Assembly: GCF_040954835.1 (NCBI RefSeq)
Contig: NC_090706.1
Location: 33,737,148 to 33,801,147 of the forward strand
Direction: 5' to 3'
DNA from: Lepisosteus oculatus
Taxonomy: Eukaryota > Chordata > Actinopteri > Semionotiformes > Lepisosteidae
DNA: 64,000 bases
The position numbers and the translations under genes were made by a program. This document shows, in pieces, positions 37,001-49,768 of this stretch (position 1 is its first letter; each line of letters starts with the position of its first letter). The notes under the pieces were generated by a model. That model did not search any database and was not told where the DNA came from. It saw only the letters and a list, made by a program, of their open reading frames with translations.

Positions 37001-40000
37001 ATGTGGAGGATCCATGGCTTAGTTGGGAGAGGTAAGTGAATGACACATCCGTGGTTAGAAAATGTCAAAATCTTTAAAGACAAGTTTCAAAACACCTATT
37101 CTGCACAATCAAAATAAACTTGCACATTTAAATTGAAATTCAAACCTTAAACGTTTAGCTTTGCTTGAAGTATGATAATATACTGGGAACCACCGTACTT
37201 GTTTACATAATAAACTCGCGCAACTAAATTGACAGTGGGTTATGAGTAAGGTATGTACCTGTAGAAAAGTTTATTTCGTTAATCGTGTCTTTAAAGGATG
37301 AAAAGTTTAGTTCTGTGTTTTTTTAATATAAATAAAAACAAGAAAGTGCACTGGGTTGCGTAATCATTGAAAACAATTCTGCCCATATCCGGTTTGAGTA
37401 CTGGAAAAGACTATGGATAAAAAATGTCTTGTCTGGTTGAACCATTCACGTACTATATACGGGATTAATTGTCAGGCATACAAATATTTTTTTTCTTATT
37501 TTCGCGATTTTCATTTATCAGCTATAGAGCCATGCAGAAGAGACAACTATAAGAAAGATGTCTTGCATGAAAAGCTTATTGAAACTACTTTTTGAGAGTT
37601 CCAAGTAACCATTAGGAAAACTGAATGTATAATTTACTTGTTCGGCTCGAAAAAAAAATCGAGTAACGTGTTTGAAAGATCATATTGATTGATTGTAATT
37701 CTTCACCCAGCAAATACAGATTGATGTTGTATTGGGCCCAACAATACTGACTTGGAAGATGCAAAGGAGGCACAGTGCATTGCTGCATAGAGTGCACACA
37801 GTTAGCCACATGTCCAGACATGAAGCCACTTGTGCTGATGCATACAGCAAGGCAAGGGAAGGAGCATGTGATTCTTCACCCCTTCAGACTTCTAATGCAG
37901 CCAGAAGGTCTCTTCTTAATTGCTGATTTTCTTGTAATAATATTTATTTTTCCGGATAGCTGGGTATCTCCTGCGTATATAACTGCGTGACCACGAAGGG
38001 CTAACGAGCAGCATGAGTGCTGAGTGGTGAACAGGTGATCCAGCAGGCTGCTCAAAGGGGTGTTACTGGTCATGACTATTTGGTGGTTGTTCTCCTCCAC
38101 AGTCTTGAACCGCTGCCACGTGAGCACCCCACTGCGGCTCTCACAGGGCCACCACGTGGAAGATGACGTGCTCAACTCCTCTTCGCTGCTGTCCTCTGGC
38201 CTCCATCCCTTTGATAGCAGGTACACACCAATCTATTTGGGAAGGCAAGAGAGACTACTGGAACAATCCTGTATCATCTATTTCAGGTTGACGAACGGAG
38301 CAGAGGTCTTTAAATATGCAGTGGCACGGGTTCTCTGTTCAATTTTGTATTTACTTTGGTAGAAATCATTTCCACCAAAGCTACCCTGAAGCCTGTGGTG
38401 CCTTCTTATCAGAATGACTTCCCAGATGGCTTGGGGTCTGTAAAGGTCTTGCACTAATGATTGGTCTTATCATAACTGTGCCCGCCTATCTAATGAGCAG
38501 TGGAAGATTAAGTGAAATTAGTGGCTTGCGTTCTGTTCGGAGCACCTGTAGAGAGGATTTCTGCATTGTTCTGTAATCCAAGCCTGGAATTTTAAGAAGG
38601 TGAAGTATAAAAATAATTCTGTGGTTTATGAGAGTGTCATACTAATTGAAAACAAAATAATTGACTATGTTCATTGTCACGAGAGGTAAAAATAAGCAGG
38701 TACTGCATATATGCAAGAACAAATGGTGCCATTGTGCAGTTTTGGCAAAAAAAATGCTTTATTTGAACTCATCATCATAAGTGTTTGTGTGGATTGCACA
38801 AGCATGCATTACTTTTGAGCCAAAAAAAAAAAAATTACTTGCTTTTACCTATTGTTGCTTAACCAGTTTTTCCATTAAAGGGACAGTTCTATGAGTATAC
38901 AGCTGTGATGTGCAAGAAAAAAAAAGAGAAATAGATCAACAATCAATCCTTACCAGCTTCTTGGGTTTAATAATAATTACAATTTATAGTAACGTGTATA
39001 TATTTAAAATCAACACACTGCATCTGAATCGCATCGTATGAATCACACAGCATTGCCTTCCTTGCATTTTCACCAAATGTACAGTGTTTCCAGCACCACC
39101 TTATTCATGATTTAAGTACATTAATTCTGTTATTCTTAAGGGTGGTCAAATGCATATATTGTCAGAAAAAGGACAATTTCGGAAGTCCAGTATGTGCAGG
39201 TGTGTATTAGGCCCTTGTTCCCAATCAGCACATTGCAGGATGGACATAATTGTCCTGTGTCCCCTGATCCTACAGCTCGCAAAGAGGAGAGAATGGAGAC
39301 AGGCAGCGGAATGAAAGGACTTTCCACTATTATTCTGCCAGACTCCCACGTTACACAGCTCTGGATGCCGTAGGCTGGGTGAGTAAGCTTCCTTAACCCC
39401 ATGCTGAGAGAACTTCACGTGTTTTCAGAAGGAGCTAAAGCTCTAAGATTTCTACTGTTAATTGACTTTCAGGGTGCGGCCACAGTGCTCTTTCTGCAGG
39501 TCTTCAGACGAATTCACTCCCAGTTCTCCAGCCCCAGTGACAAAGGCCAGTACAGAGAGCCTCTGCAGGTTCATAGATGCAGCTACAGGGCTCTTCTTGA
39601 GATCTGTAAGTGCACTGATACGTCTTGTACAGCTGTGTACACTGCAAACTTCCTGATAAATCCGAGGGTGTCGTTTCTGGATTAAAAAAAATAATGGCAA
39701 GGGCAATTTGTGCAAACCAGTAAACTATCCTGAGAAGATATTGTGATAAAGAATGGAAAGAAAAAACTACCTTTAATTTATTTAAACACAAGCTCCCTCT
39801 TTAATTAGTTTAGTGGTAGTGGCAGTCAGTAAGCCTAGATTGGCACATACTTTATGGATGCCTTAATCATGAAATTTATTAAATGACAGGAAATTTGTTT
39901 AAAATGTGATATTTACATTTAATTTAAATACAAAATGTACATTTTTTATGTCACCGTCAATAAATTGTGCAAATGAGGACCTGTAATGATAAACTAAAAA

Positions 40001-43000
40001 TAATTTCAGCTTCATTTTTACACAAAAATAATAACTAAATACATAGAGAGTAATGACGCATACATTTTTGTTTTATTTGAATCTCTCAGTTCCACATATT
40101 ATGGAGAAAACAGAGTTCTTACAATCTGTTATTTTTTAGAACAAGAAAAGCCTGATTAAGAACATGGTTTCATATACATTCAAAAAGCTGCAGTTTAACT
40201 AACTTTTCATTTTCAGTGTCCTGTCATAATGCCCTGCCTAGAAGCATAAATGCCAGGTGTTTGAGAAGTTTAGAGACTGGCAGCTCTGAGGATTCTACAG
40301 CAGATTTATCTTCTTCTGCTTCTCTCAACCAAGACACTTCTGTTACAGGTAAGGCCTCATAATGTCTGGATTTTAAGAGCCAAAAATGGCTCATGAAGTT
40401 CCTGAGAAGTTTCAGTACTAGTGTAATTCATGTTGTCTTGTCTACATAGATATTGTGATTGTTCTTTGTCTCATGTCTTATAAACCCAGACATTTGTTAT
40501 TGTTCCATTTAAACTGTGAAAAACAACATTGAGCATCCTTGACAGTTAGTTAAGACATCAACGAAAAATATTTGTTTATATATATTTAACATTTATATAA
40601 CCTAAACAGATTTTATGGTATAACTGAATATTACAGTACTAAGCAAATAAGATAAAACAATGTAATCTCAACACCATTTCTGAATCTTAATAATTGGTAT
40701 CATTTTACGGAGAGGATATCTTTAATACTGTCTGAACACTTACGATATGATGGATTGTCTTGTTTCCTGATTTAGAAGACGGGTTGTCTGCTGTAATTGC
40801 AGATTCTGAAGATGCTGAAGCCTTTGAAAAGCTTACAGAAAATAATTCTCTTCCCCCTGAGGAAGGATTAACTGGTGCAGCAAACAACTTCAAGTCTGTC
40901 ACAGAATCTAATGTTCCCATCATTCTAAACATAATTGGTAAGATCTTATTAGTACCTTGCTGAAATAACTTCAGAAATTAGAAGTCTGCTTGTGTGTTTT
41001 TTTCTTTAGAACATGAGAGCTAGACAGAAATACTGATGCAAAATAGGCTGTTTGGGGAATGTAGGTAAAGCAGTACTGCTGATTCTGAAAAGTAGTCAAC
41101 ATTAAGAAAAGTGAATGAGAATAGATTACTGGAGATTAAAAAATGTCTGTTATACAGAATAAGGCATTCTACCAAAATGCGCAACTTAGCTGTAAATCAC
41201 TATCTTCTCGGCTTTTTTGTAAAAATCAACCCATATTGGTAAATAATTCTTTAGGACAGCCAAGTGCTAATTATGTGTCTATTACTCAGGTCTGGAGAAT
41301 GCAAAGAGAGGAGACTACTGCACAGCTTTTTCATGTTTCCTGGCTGCTGCAAAACATAACTATAGCAAAGCACATTTCAATGTGGCAGTCTGCTATGAAA
41401 AAGGAAGAGGAGTCGCAAAGGATATGGAAAAGGTATCTCATACTGTTTTGAATTTTACTGATAACTACTTTAGCCCCATCATATTTTCAGACCTTGGTTT
41501 CACCTTATGGGTAATATTGTGAGGTTAGATTTATTCTTTCAATTAAAGGTGATTTTGATTAATGCTATTTATTATTAACAATTATTGTATTGTATTATTT
41601 AACAGTTGTGATTCCTTTATGTTAAAAGCCCTTAAAAAGTAAATAAGTGAAGACAGTTGATCCAATCACTGCCAGTTATGCATTGAAGAAGGATGTTTTC
41701 AGCAGATACAGTAGTTGCACCAAGAAGGGCGATTTCATAGTTTAAAAAATTAAAAAATGATTTTTAATGCATTTAAGGCCTGCAATGGCATGTTGGAAAA
41801 AATTGAGTAAACCGCTGTGTTTCTTTTCTTCACATTCTTTAAGGCAGCTGTATACTACCGCCAGGCTGCTGCTGCTGGACATAGCCAGGCACAGTTCCGA
41901 TATGCAAAGTATCTCCTGCACAGTAAAGAGCAACAAGATCCCCAGGATTCCAGCAGAGCTATTGCAATGCTGGAGAAGGCAGCCGCATCTGGAGTGAGAG
42001 AGGTGTGTGTTGTGGTAGTTCAGTGTGCACCACACTGAAATACAAATTGTTTTGTTCAGTGCAAGTGTTCAGTCCATGCAGTTTTGGGATGTCTTAAAAC
42101 AAGATAAGCTAATGAATTGAACATGCAGAACCCATTCTGTAGAGCAAGCTACCTGTAATGCAGGCTCCAAACTATTTGAATAGCCGCAACTATATAAAAT
42201 GAAGAATATCTGAATGTAGAAGAAATAGCATGTATTTTTATCCCCAAAGTGACTTTCCTGCCTATTTCTAGGTCTGATAAGAGGCTTTTTCTGTGTCTGT
42301 TAGGCTCAGGCATACCTGGGAGTGCTTTTCTCTCAGGAGCCCCAGAGAAATGGGAAGAAAGCTGTTCATTATCTGCAAATGGCAGCAAAGAATGGGGTGA
42401 GCATCTTCTGTCATTGCATTAGAAGCCAACAGTAAGTGCGTAATGTGAGAGAGTCTGACATTTAACCTCATATTCACAACACTCTAACAACAGTTAAAGT
42501 AAAATGTGTATTTTATATTTTAGCACGTTTTGCATCTCGATCATGTTCTTGTGTATTTATGTCCTCATCAGTTAGGCCCAGTTTTTTGTCCATCTAAATA
42601 ACATTTAGTATATATATATATTAAGTATATGTTATGCGAGTAATTTTAGCCCAGCATATAAGTTGATTTTTATCTGTTTGTATATTTAAAAAAAAAAATC
42701 ACAACACTGCATGAAATCCTCACAGCCGGTGAATATTTCATGAGGTGTTTTTTTTGTTTGTTTTGCATAGCAAAATAAGGTGCTCATATTATTACTCCGA
42801 GATACAAGTGGGCACACGAGGCGTGCTATGGATTCCTTGTCGTGGAACATTTCACTAAACGGTTTGGTATTACCCTCACTGCAGGATGCCCAGAGTCAGT
42901 TCAATTTGGGCCAGTGCTACGAGATGGGCTTTGGTGTCCAGCGGTGCTACATGACTGCACTAGATCATTACCAGCAGGCTGCTGCTGCAGGGAGTGAGCA

Positions 43001-43542
43001 GGCTTGCTGCATGCTAAGAGCCCTCTGGGGCCAGGGTGAAAGAGGTGAGGCCTTATAAATGACACTGTTCAGTAGTGGGTTAGACCACCACTTTAAATTT
43101 GAGCTGGTCATTCCATTAATTGGTACAGCTAAAATGAGAACAGACGCATGATTTACCCAGAACCCTAAATTAAGATATTTTTGTCTTCTTGTTGTTGACA
43201 ACGGCACATTAGCTTAACTATGCTCAATGCGTCTCCTCTCTTCTAGGCAGAGGGCTTTCCGAGGATGTAATGCTGAGATCGGTCAGTTCCTCTCCTTGCT
43301 TTTCTGGGGCAGAGACCTTTTCGCAAAGACGAGACCGTGCCAGTAAAACCAAAGACCCCTGTGGTCCAAATCGCATCTCCCGGACTCTTCCTCATTCATG
43401 GAGCACTGACAGTATTCACACATTACCGATGATAAATGTAACCTCCAGTGTTCTTGCTGAGCTTTCTGAAATGGATGAGGCGCTAAAAAGCTGTCGACTA
43501 TCTAAGCCGAGACACTGTAGCTGGACAATCGGAGTTGGGTAG
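37001..43542 (+). CDS. dele1: DELE1, mitochondrial stress messenger (Sel1/TPR repeat protein)
   Basis: Complete, 11 coding exons, 509 aa (human 515). Exons: 37001-37031, 38103-38220, 39276-39378, 39473-39605, 40217-40348, 40776-40937, 41290-41432, 41844-42002, 42304-42396, 42885-43044, 43247-43542; phases agree at every junction. DELE1 is a mitochondrial protein that, when import or OMA1 signals stress, reaches the cytosol and activates HRI (EIF2AK1) and the integrated stress response. The start MWRIHGLVGR matches the human presequence (MWR..GL.GR). A hydrophobic stretch (GAATVLFLQVF, about 85-95) follows LDAVGW. A Ser/acid-rich linker runs to about 226, then Sel1-like repeats (about 226-411: AHFNVAVCYEKGRGVAKD, AQFRYAKYLL, AQAYLGVLF, AQSQFNLGQCYEMGFGVQR). 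The Ser-rich tail ends in IGVG, near the human LGFG end. Order and strand relative to pcdh12 match human. Confidence 0.95.
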
Positions 43543-46327
43543 ATTTGCCTTATTTGCATTATTATATGCTCTCTAACATGTCAATCTCTAAAAGGTCTAC
43601 CAATTATAAATTGGGTGATTCCAGAATACTGCCCCTGAAGCCTTATGATAAATACAGTAAGAGAACTGCTAAACAATGTAGACTGTTTCTACTGTGTGTA
43701 AATTGTTTAAAAACATTTTGCAGCTGTTTCTTGCATTTGAAAACGGTGTAAACGAACTTTGAGTGCACAGTTAACTTAAACTGTGGATTTATTGGATTAT
43801 TTATTTTAGACTTGAATGGGCAAAGATGCAATTCTGCAGTAGACATGTTTTGAACACTATTCCAGATTCTGTCGCTGGAAGAAAAATGTGCCAATAAATG
43901 TTTACCTGTGATTCAGAAATGCCATTTATCTTTTAATCTTCGGTAGTGTCATATATTGTTTAAAGGACAGGTTTCCTCAGCTATTGAGGCTGAACAAAAA
44001 GAATTTTAATTCTCATTTGATTGTGCCTTGTCATTAGGAACTGTACAGTGTGTTACCTGTTATTGATGAATCCATACTGCCTTGAACTTTACAGCATTTT
44101 TTCTATAACTCAGACTAGCATTAGGCTTAATTGAAATATTTTCCCAGAAACAAAGAAATTAAAATTAATGTGTACATTATCATACATCCATAAGAATAAT
44201 GAAAACTGTAAAAGTGTCCCATACAGTATTTTTGTTAAAAAAGAGGGAAAGGCACCTTCAGCTAACATCAACATTGCTTGAAAAGTGGATTTTAAAAAAG
44301 ATGAAACTGAGCTTGGTTATTCGCGGACATCTCTCAGATGTGCACGTGCAAGTTTTAAGACAATGAAAAGGATAAGCTTTTTTTCTTTTTTTCCTCCATT
44401 TTCTTAAATGGCCCCGATCTGTATTAGCAACTGTATGCCAAATTTGTTGCGTGTGAAATTTTACTGTATATCCAACAATTGTTGTATTGAGACACAAACT
44501 GCATTGGGGTTTCTGTAGTTTGCGTGGCTTTATGGTTTTCAGAAATCTTTGAGTTTTAAAAACTGATAGGTTTGTATAATGTGCTCAGAGAAGTAAAAAT
44601 GTTACACTGTTGAAAAAAAGAATTGAAGCACTTAGATAATTGTATGAAATGCAATTTGCTGTTTTGTAATGCAGTACATGTGAAAGGAACTGAGCTAAAG
44701 TTTAAGTTAAATGTTGTAAATGTGTATTGCTTTTGAAATTCTGTAGCAATGTATCCTGTACAGATGTAAGTAGTCATCGATGAATATTCTAATCTAGAAT
44801 CGATGAATTGCCAGTGAAGCTTTTTACAATATAATTGCCTAATGGACTGTGCCGAAGCTGCAGTGCAATGCAGGTAAAGCAACAATAAACTATTTTTTCT
44901 AATTGAGTTTTATGACTGACTTTTATGTGCAGATTTGGGTTTTGAATTGTTTCAAAATAGGTGAGCCGGATCATCTTGAATTTTAATTTAATATATAACA
45001 TACATTAAGCACAGAAGAGTAGTAGCAGTAAAGTATCGAATTACGCTAATTTTCTTGAGCTAAAACATCTACCAAAAATCCAATGAGCCTCTCGTTAGCT
45101 TGACGTGAAATTGTACGCTACATCTTTAAGGTTACTTAGCAATGTGAAGAAATTAACAGTCAAATGTAAATTTTGTAAAAAAGTACAACAAAAATATAGC
45201 TTATTTTCGTTACTGGATACAAACCAGTAATACAAAATACACAGTAATACCGGATACAAAACGTTTTTTTCTTAGCTTTCATAAAATAAAGCATAAAGCA
45301 CGAGTATACTTACATTAATTTACACGTGGTTTAGAGAAAACAAACATCTGCTTGTATTACATCTTGACGCAGGTATTGGCTGGCCAAAGCTGGTGCAGGC
45401 GTGCTTTGTTCACCTGGTTTTGACAGGCTGAATTACGAAGAATATTTTAAAAAATGCAACTGGACCCGCCTGTATCTGACAACACAGCATTTGTCCTTGA
45501 CACCGTAAAGATAAAAGATTGCCTGTGCTACCTACGTTTTAAATCGCATTTTTTAAACGTTGCTCAGGTAATGTGGGAGTTGCTGAATCCTAACGAAGTT
45601 CACCTGTTGCCTCAGCTGCTACACTGATTTATTTCTTTTTTAACTACTTTAATCAGGTAAGTGATAAGATTTGTGAATATTGCGTTTTTTTTATTCTTAG
45701 ATTTAGATCTCAAATAATATTCAGTATACGTTTACTTTTTATGTACAGTATAGCACCTTAGCTTCTGAGAGGTTTTTTTTTATTTGGATGCACGCTTGAT
45801 GTACGTATTGAGGAACAGCGACGGCGATCTGCGCCTTAGCCGAATGTCGTTGCCATTGTTCTGGGTGATTAACTTCCTCTCAGCCTGGTATCTTAATGCC
45901 ATTTCCAGACCCCCCAAAAAAACGTAAAACAGTTAATTTTGTTGTTAGTTGTAATTAAAATCCTTTGTTCTCGACAGCAGGTGGCGATGTTGCATTTATA
46001 AACCCATTTGGAAATGAGATTGAAACAGGATTTTGGCAACAGTTCAGTTCCAGTTCAGAAATCCAGTACTTGCTACGGACAAGTTTTTGTGCTTTTTATT
46101 CTACAAGAATTTTTAAACTACATGGAAAGTTCGCAGCTAATAGAAGTTATTATAACCCTTCAAAATAGCTTTCATTGCATGTTGAAAAACCATAAACGTG
46201 TCATCCCTCTATTATTATATCAAAATATTTTGTAGATATAACGTGGATGATTGTCCTTTTTTATTTATATAAGGAACTTTTTTCTCCTAACTAATCCTCG
46301 TCTTCTGCAGAAGGTGCTCTGTGAGAG
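43543..46327 (+). other. dele1 3' UTR and spacer to the TOMT/COMT-like gene
   Basis: Two plus-strand AATAAA signals follow the dele1 stop: 43893-43898 and 44884-44889. The second is followed by a T-rich/GT-rich downstream region (TTTTATGACTGACTTTTATG). From about 45000 to 46327 lies the upstream region of the next gene. No coding exon was recognised; open frames at 45965-46235 lack homology and splice support. Confidence 0.55.
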
Positions 46328-47771
46328 ATGTGGCTGCCTGCGGTCTATTTGCCTTTGATCCCGGTGTTTGTTGCCATGGCGATTCGTTATCGGGAGCAGT
46401 TGGGAGCTTTTTGCCGAAATGTGTTTTTCGGCAGGGTAGGAAAGCACTCGGGAACGCGCGTTCAGCGCGCTCACGACTTTGTCCTCATGAACTCAACTCA
46501 CGGGCAGCCCGACAGCGTGCTTCAAACCTTTGACCTCTACGCTGAGACGCAACCTTCTCTCGTCATCAGCCGGGAGAAGGGTATGCACGCTTACTTTAGA
46601 CAGCAGGTTCAATAAAAGTATGTCTTACAGAGGGTCGAAGATCCTCATATCACATGTGATTTGTGCTTTCTAACAATTGCAGTGCATTGCCTTATAGAGG
46701 TAACGGTCATAAGTAGATAAGAGAATTCATAAGCAATTAATATTCTTAATCGTAGACTCTTGAAAACCAATAAGCGCTACCCTAACATTATTACTGACCA
46801 CCATTGAATAAATCAACACTTGTACTTCTTTCCTCATGCTTTGGATTGATGTTGTCACCTGTCCAACTTGTTCATCAGGTGAATTCCTGGATGAAGTGGT
46901 GCAAAAGGCAACCCCTGCATGTGCCCTAGTACTGGGCACACAGTGCGGATACTCCGCTATCCGAATCCTCAGACTGCTGCCTCCTTCTTCAAAGCTTTAC
47001 ACTGTGGAACAGGACCCCAGCGCTGCAGAGGCAGCAGAGGAGATGATTCTAGTGGCTGGATTCAAACACTCCCAGGTGTGCTGCATTTTAGGGATGCGCC
47101 AAGACTTTTCTCTGACCATTAGCTGCAGAAGTCAGTTACAGTATGAGAATTTGGTTGGTAGTATGGGTTTTGACAATGTTTGGATAGACCTTTGGGTGCT
47201 ATGATGACTAACATATACACCAGTACTTGCTTTATAGGAACATGAAAAAGTTTATTCCATGTTGAAAGGAAAAGAAAAGAGACAGTGTTTCAGCTGTGGA
47301 GCCTGAAACGTGAAGAAGGCACCACAGTCAAAACGTTGTGTCTCTTTTCTTTTCCTTTCAGCATGGAATAAACCTTTACCTGTTCCTCTGCAGCCTACTC
47401 ACCCTGACACAACTCCCTACTTCACACTGCTTAGCTTCTTGTCTGTCCTGCAGTTCCAGATGGTGGGCTCCCCATCTGCTGTTGCCATCCCCCAGATGCT
47501 GACAGGATTCGATGTCAGAGCTGTGGGCCTGGTGCTCATGGACCACGACGTGGAACAGTACCTGCCTGACCTCCAAGCTCTGGAGAAGGAAGGCCTGCTC
47601 TCAACAGGCTGTACCCTGCTGGTTAACAACATAGACCTCCGAGAAGCACAGGGCTTTCTGCACTACATCCACAGCAGCCCACAGTACTCTGTCGTCCATC
47701 AGGTGCAGGACATGCTGGAAATCCAGTGTCACCAGTGCTCGGTTAAGGGTACCGATCCAGTGACTTTATAA
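46328..47771 (+). CDS. TOMT/COMT-like membrane O-methyltransferase homologue, probable pseudoenzyme
   Basis: Three exons (46328-46580, 46879-47075, 47454-47771), junction phases 1 and 0, 255 aa; human TOMT is about 258. An N-terminal membrane anchor (about residues 4-20, PAVYLPLIPVFVAMAI) is followed by RYR, as in TOMT. The Rossmann fold keeps the SAM-binding loop (LGTQCGYS, 103-110) and the ribose-binding acidic residue in YTVEQDP (E128). At the catalytic site, COMT's DHWK appears as DHDV (180-183), so the lysine that activates the substrate is a valine. COMT's metal-binding DN appears as NN (208-209). Catechol methylation is therefore doubtful. TOMT is known to act in hair cells by supporting TMC channel trafficking apart from classical catalysis; a similar non-enzymatic role is inference. 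The location between dele1 and pcdh12 differs from human LRTOMT (11q13), so this may be a separate paralogue. No frameshift or stop is seen. Confidence 0.88.
47247..47410. repeat. Foldback (inverted) repeat in the TOMT/COMT-like intron 2, copy 2 of the GAAACGT repeat
   Basis: The left arm, 47247-47284, is almost the exact complement of the right arm, 47339-47377 (core CTTTTCTTTTCCTTTCA then GCATGGAATAAAC). The inner part also pairs (GTTTCAGCTGTGG with CCACAGTCAAAAC), leaving a loop of about 25 nt. The right arm plus flank matches the repeat at 7590-7745. It ends about 45 nt before the exon 3 acceptor, and its CT-rich CTTTCAG offers a competing acceptor at about 47361. Confidence 0.8.
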
Positions 47772-49768
47772 ATCCATCCAGACTTTTCACCTGTGATTTT
47801 ACCTTTTCAAAAGCAGAGCAAGCCCCAGATACTCGGTTGCCAGCTCACAACATCTGTCTGTGGCTGTAGCAACAGACATCACAGGATCTGGTTTCTTATG
47901 GAAAAATAATTAAAATATCTTCCATAGTTATATTAAAATATTTTGCTGGTCCCTTACAAAAATTAAAACAAAAGGCATTATTTTCTTTCTAAGTAACCAA
48001 AAGACTCAAATGTGTGATGAAAATTCATGCTTGTCAAGAGAACAAGAACAAGATTCAGTTTGTGATCAAAGTGGCATTAATAAAATATGAATTGAAAAAA
48101 TACTACAACAGCAAATTATTCTTTTACTCTTCCATTATACATACATCCCGTATTGATTTGGAAATTATGCATTCTTACACTGATTAATGATGTGGTGAAA
48201 TGTAATGATTGATGTAATGGAACATTGTTAGTTTTGTAGCTTTTTTATTAAACAATATGTACAAAATGAAGTTCATTTTTGAGAACATGGAAAACCACAT
48301 TACACTGAAGGTTTTCAAATAAAATATAATACACCTTTTATTATACATTAAATGTAACACTTAGAGAGCTCAATGTGGGCAGTTTAGTAGTTGTTTAATC
48401 TGAGATTAAGTTTTTATTCATTTAAATATGATTAAAATCATTTTATGGTTAAGTCTTTAACGCATTTAAACAAAAATCTTTTAACACTGAGAGTTATTTT
48501 TAATTGCTGTCTTGCTATGTTTTTCTTCTTAATATGGAGTCACAGTTCTAATTGAAAATTCATGTGAACTAGAATTTCAATTGTGTGTACAAGGGGCATA
48601 GGAGAATATTTTAAACTTTGGATAAAAATTATTTTGAAACTGACACACATCTCCATGTCTGGACTGAAGAAAATGCTAAAGCTCATAATTATAAAACCTT
48701 TCAGGGTTTCCAAGGGAATTATAATGCTTAAAATGGTGTAAGCGATTTGCATAAATAATATACTGTATGAGCAATGATTATCACCATTAAGAACGCTACG
48801 TGTTTAAAATCCATCTTATTTTTGCTCTTTAGGTTTTAATCAGCATCTGTTCAAGTACATCTTACAGATGGTATTGCTATGAATATGTATGTTATTGTTG
48901 TCATCTGTTTTTTTAAAAAACAGAGCACCAAAGTTTTATTTTAGTATTTTAACACATTTCAGAGTTTTAACAAATGTTATTTTCCTCACAATTAAATGTG
49001 AGGTGCTCCACTGTGTTGTACCACATTTTTCTATTTTTTGTTTTCTAAACATAAAACAGTCACTCAAACGAGTAACCGTATTTTAGTTGCCTGGTATAAC
49101 GATGTTACTTTTATTTACATTCTAGTAAAACCAGAGAATTATGTCATGTTTTTTTAGATACTGTACCAATATAACAAGATAGCTCAATGTCTTCTGGAGA
49201 GCAAGACAAATTAGAAAAGTATAGATGGATTTATATGTGCTAAGGCAGCTCTGTGCATTAGAATTTAACCTTTGAAACAGTTATCTGCTTCAACTGTTTG
49301 GTAAACTCAACATCTCCACAGCTGGTGTGAATGACATTTTGGGTCAAAACAATTCTTATGTTTCAGTTTTTTGCCTTTGACTAGAGTATTGATACCTGTA
49401 AGCACTCAAGCAGCAGCCTCACAACATCCAGTCTCAGTTAATGCAACTGTTCTTAACTCATCAGAGCAAGATCTTTTTATAGGAGACATGGTGTAATGGT
49501 AAGGTCCAAGTGTCTCACTTTCTGATCCTTTCATAAAATTCAAACTCATTCTCGCCTGCCGGAAAACAGAAAATTCTGTCACGAAGGCTCCTGGTAGTAA
49601 AAAATGAAAACAATCCAACAGATCTTCTTAACAAAGTTCTTAACTCTTCAGAACCTCTGCCCCATTGAAACTTCATTGTAGGTCACGACAATGCAGAATC
49701 TCTGCTTCCAGAGTAGAAGCCAATGGAGTTTATTCAGCAGGCGTGTGCATGACCTTTTCCACTGCAAT
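47772..49768. other. Convergent 3' flank of the TOMT/COMT-like gene and pcdh12
   Basis: The two genes converge here. A plus-strand AATAAA occurs at about 48078-48083 (TTAATAAAATATG). For pcdh12 a minus-strand AATAAA is seen as TTTATT at 49729-49734, about 35 nt past its stop; further TTTATT sites lie near 48412 and 48933. No coding exon was recognised. Confidence 0.5.

Noticed and set aside
37876-38226. 116-aa minus-strand frame opposite dele1 exon 2
   Set aside because: Shadow of the plus-strand exon 38103-38220, whose phases fit exons 1 and 3 of dele1.
47310-47453. In-frame open extension upstream of the TOMT/COMT-like exon 3
   Set aside because: It is the repeat arm read through by chance; the consensus acceptor at 47451-47453 and alignment to TOMT (AGF...then a ...VG... 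block) place the exon start at 47454.
49484-49560. tRNA-like phrase ATGGTGTAATGGTAAGG
   Set aside because: Resembles a tRNA D-arm region, but no anticodon or T arm follows at proper distance.
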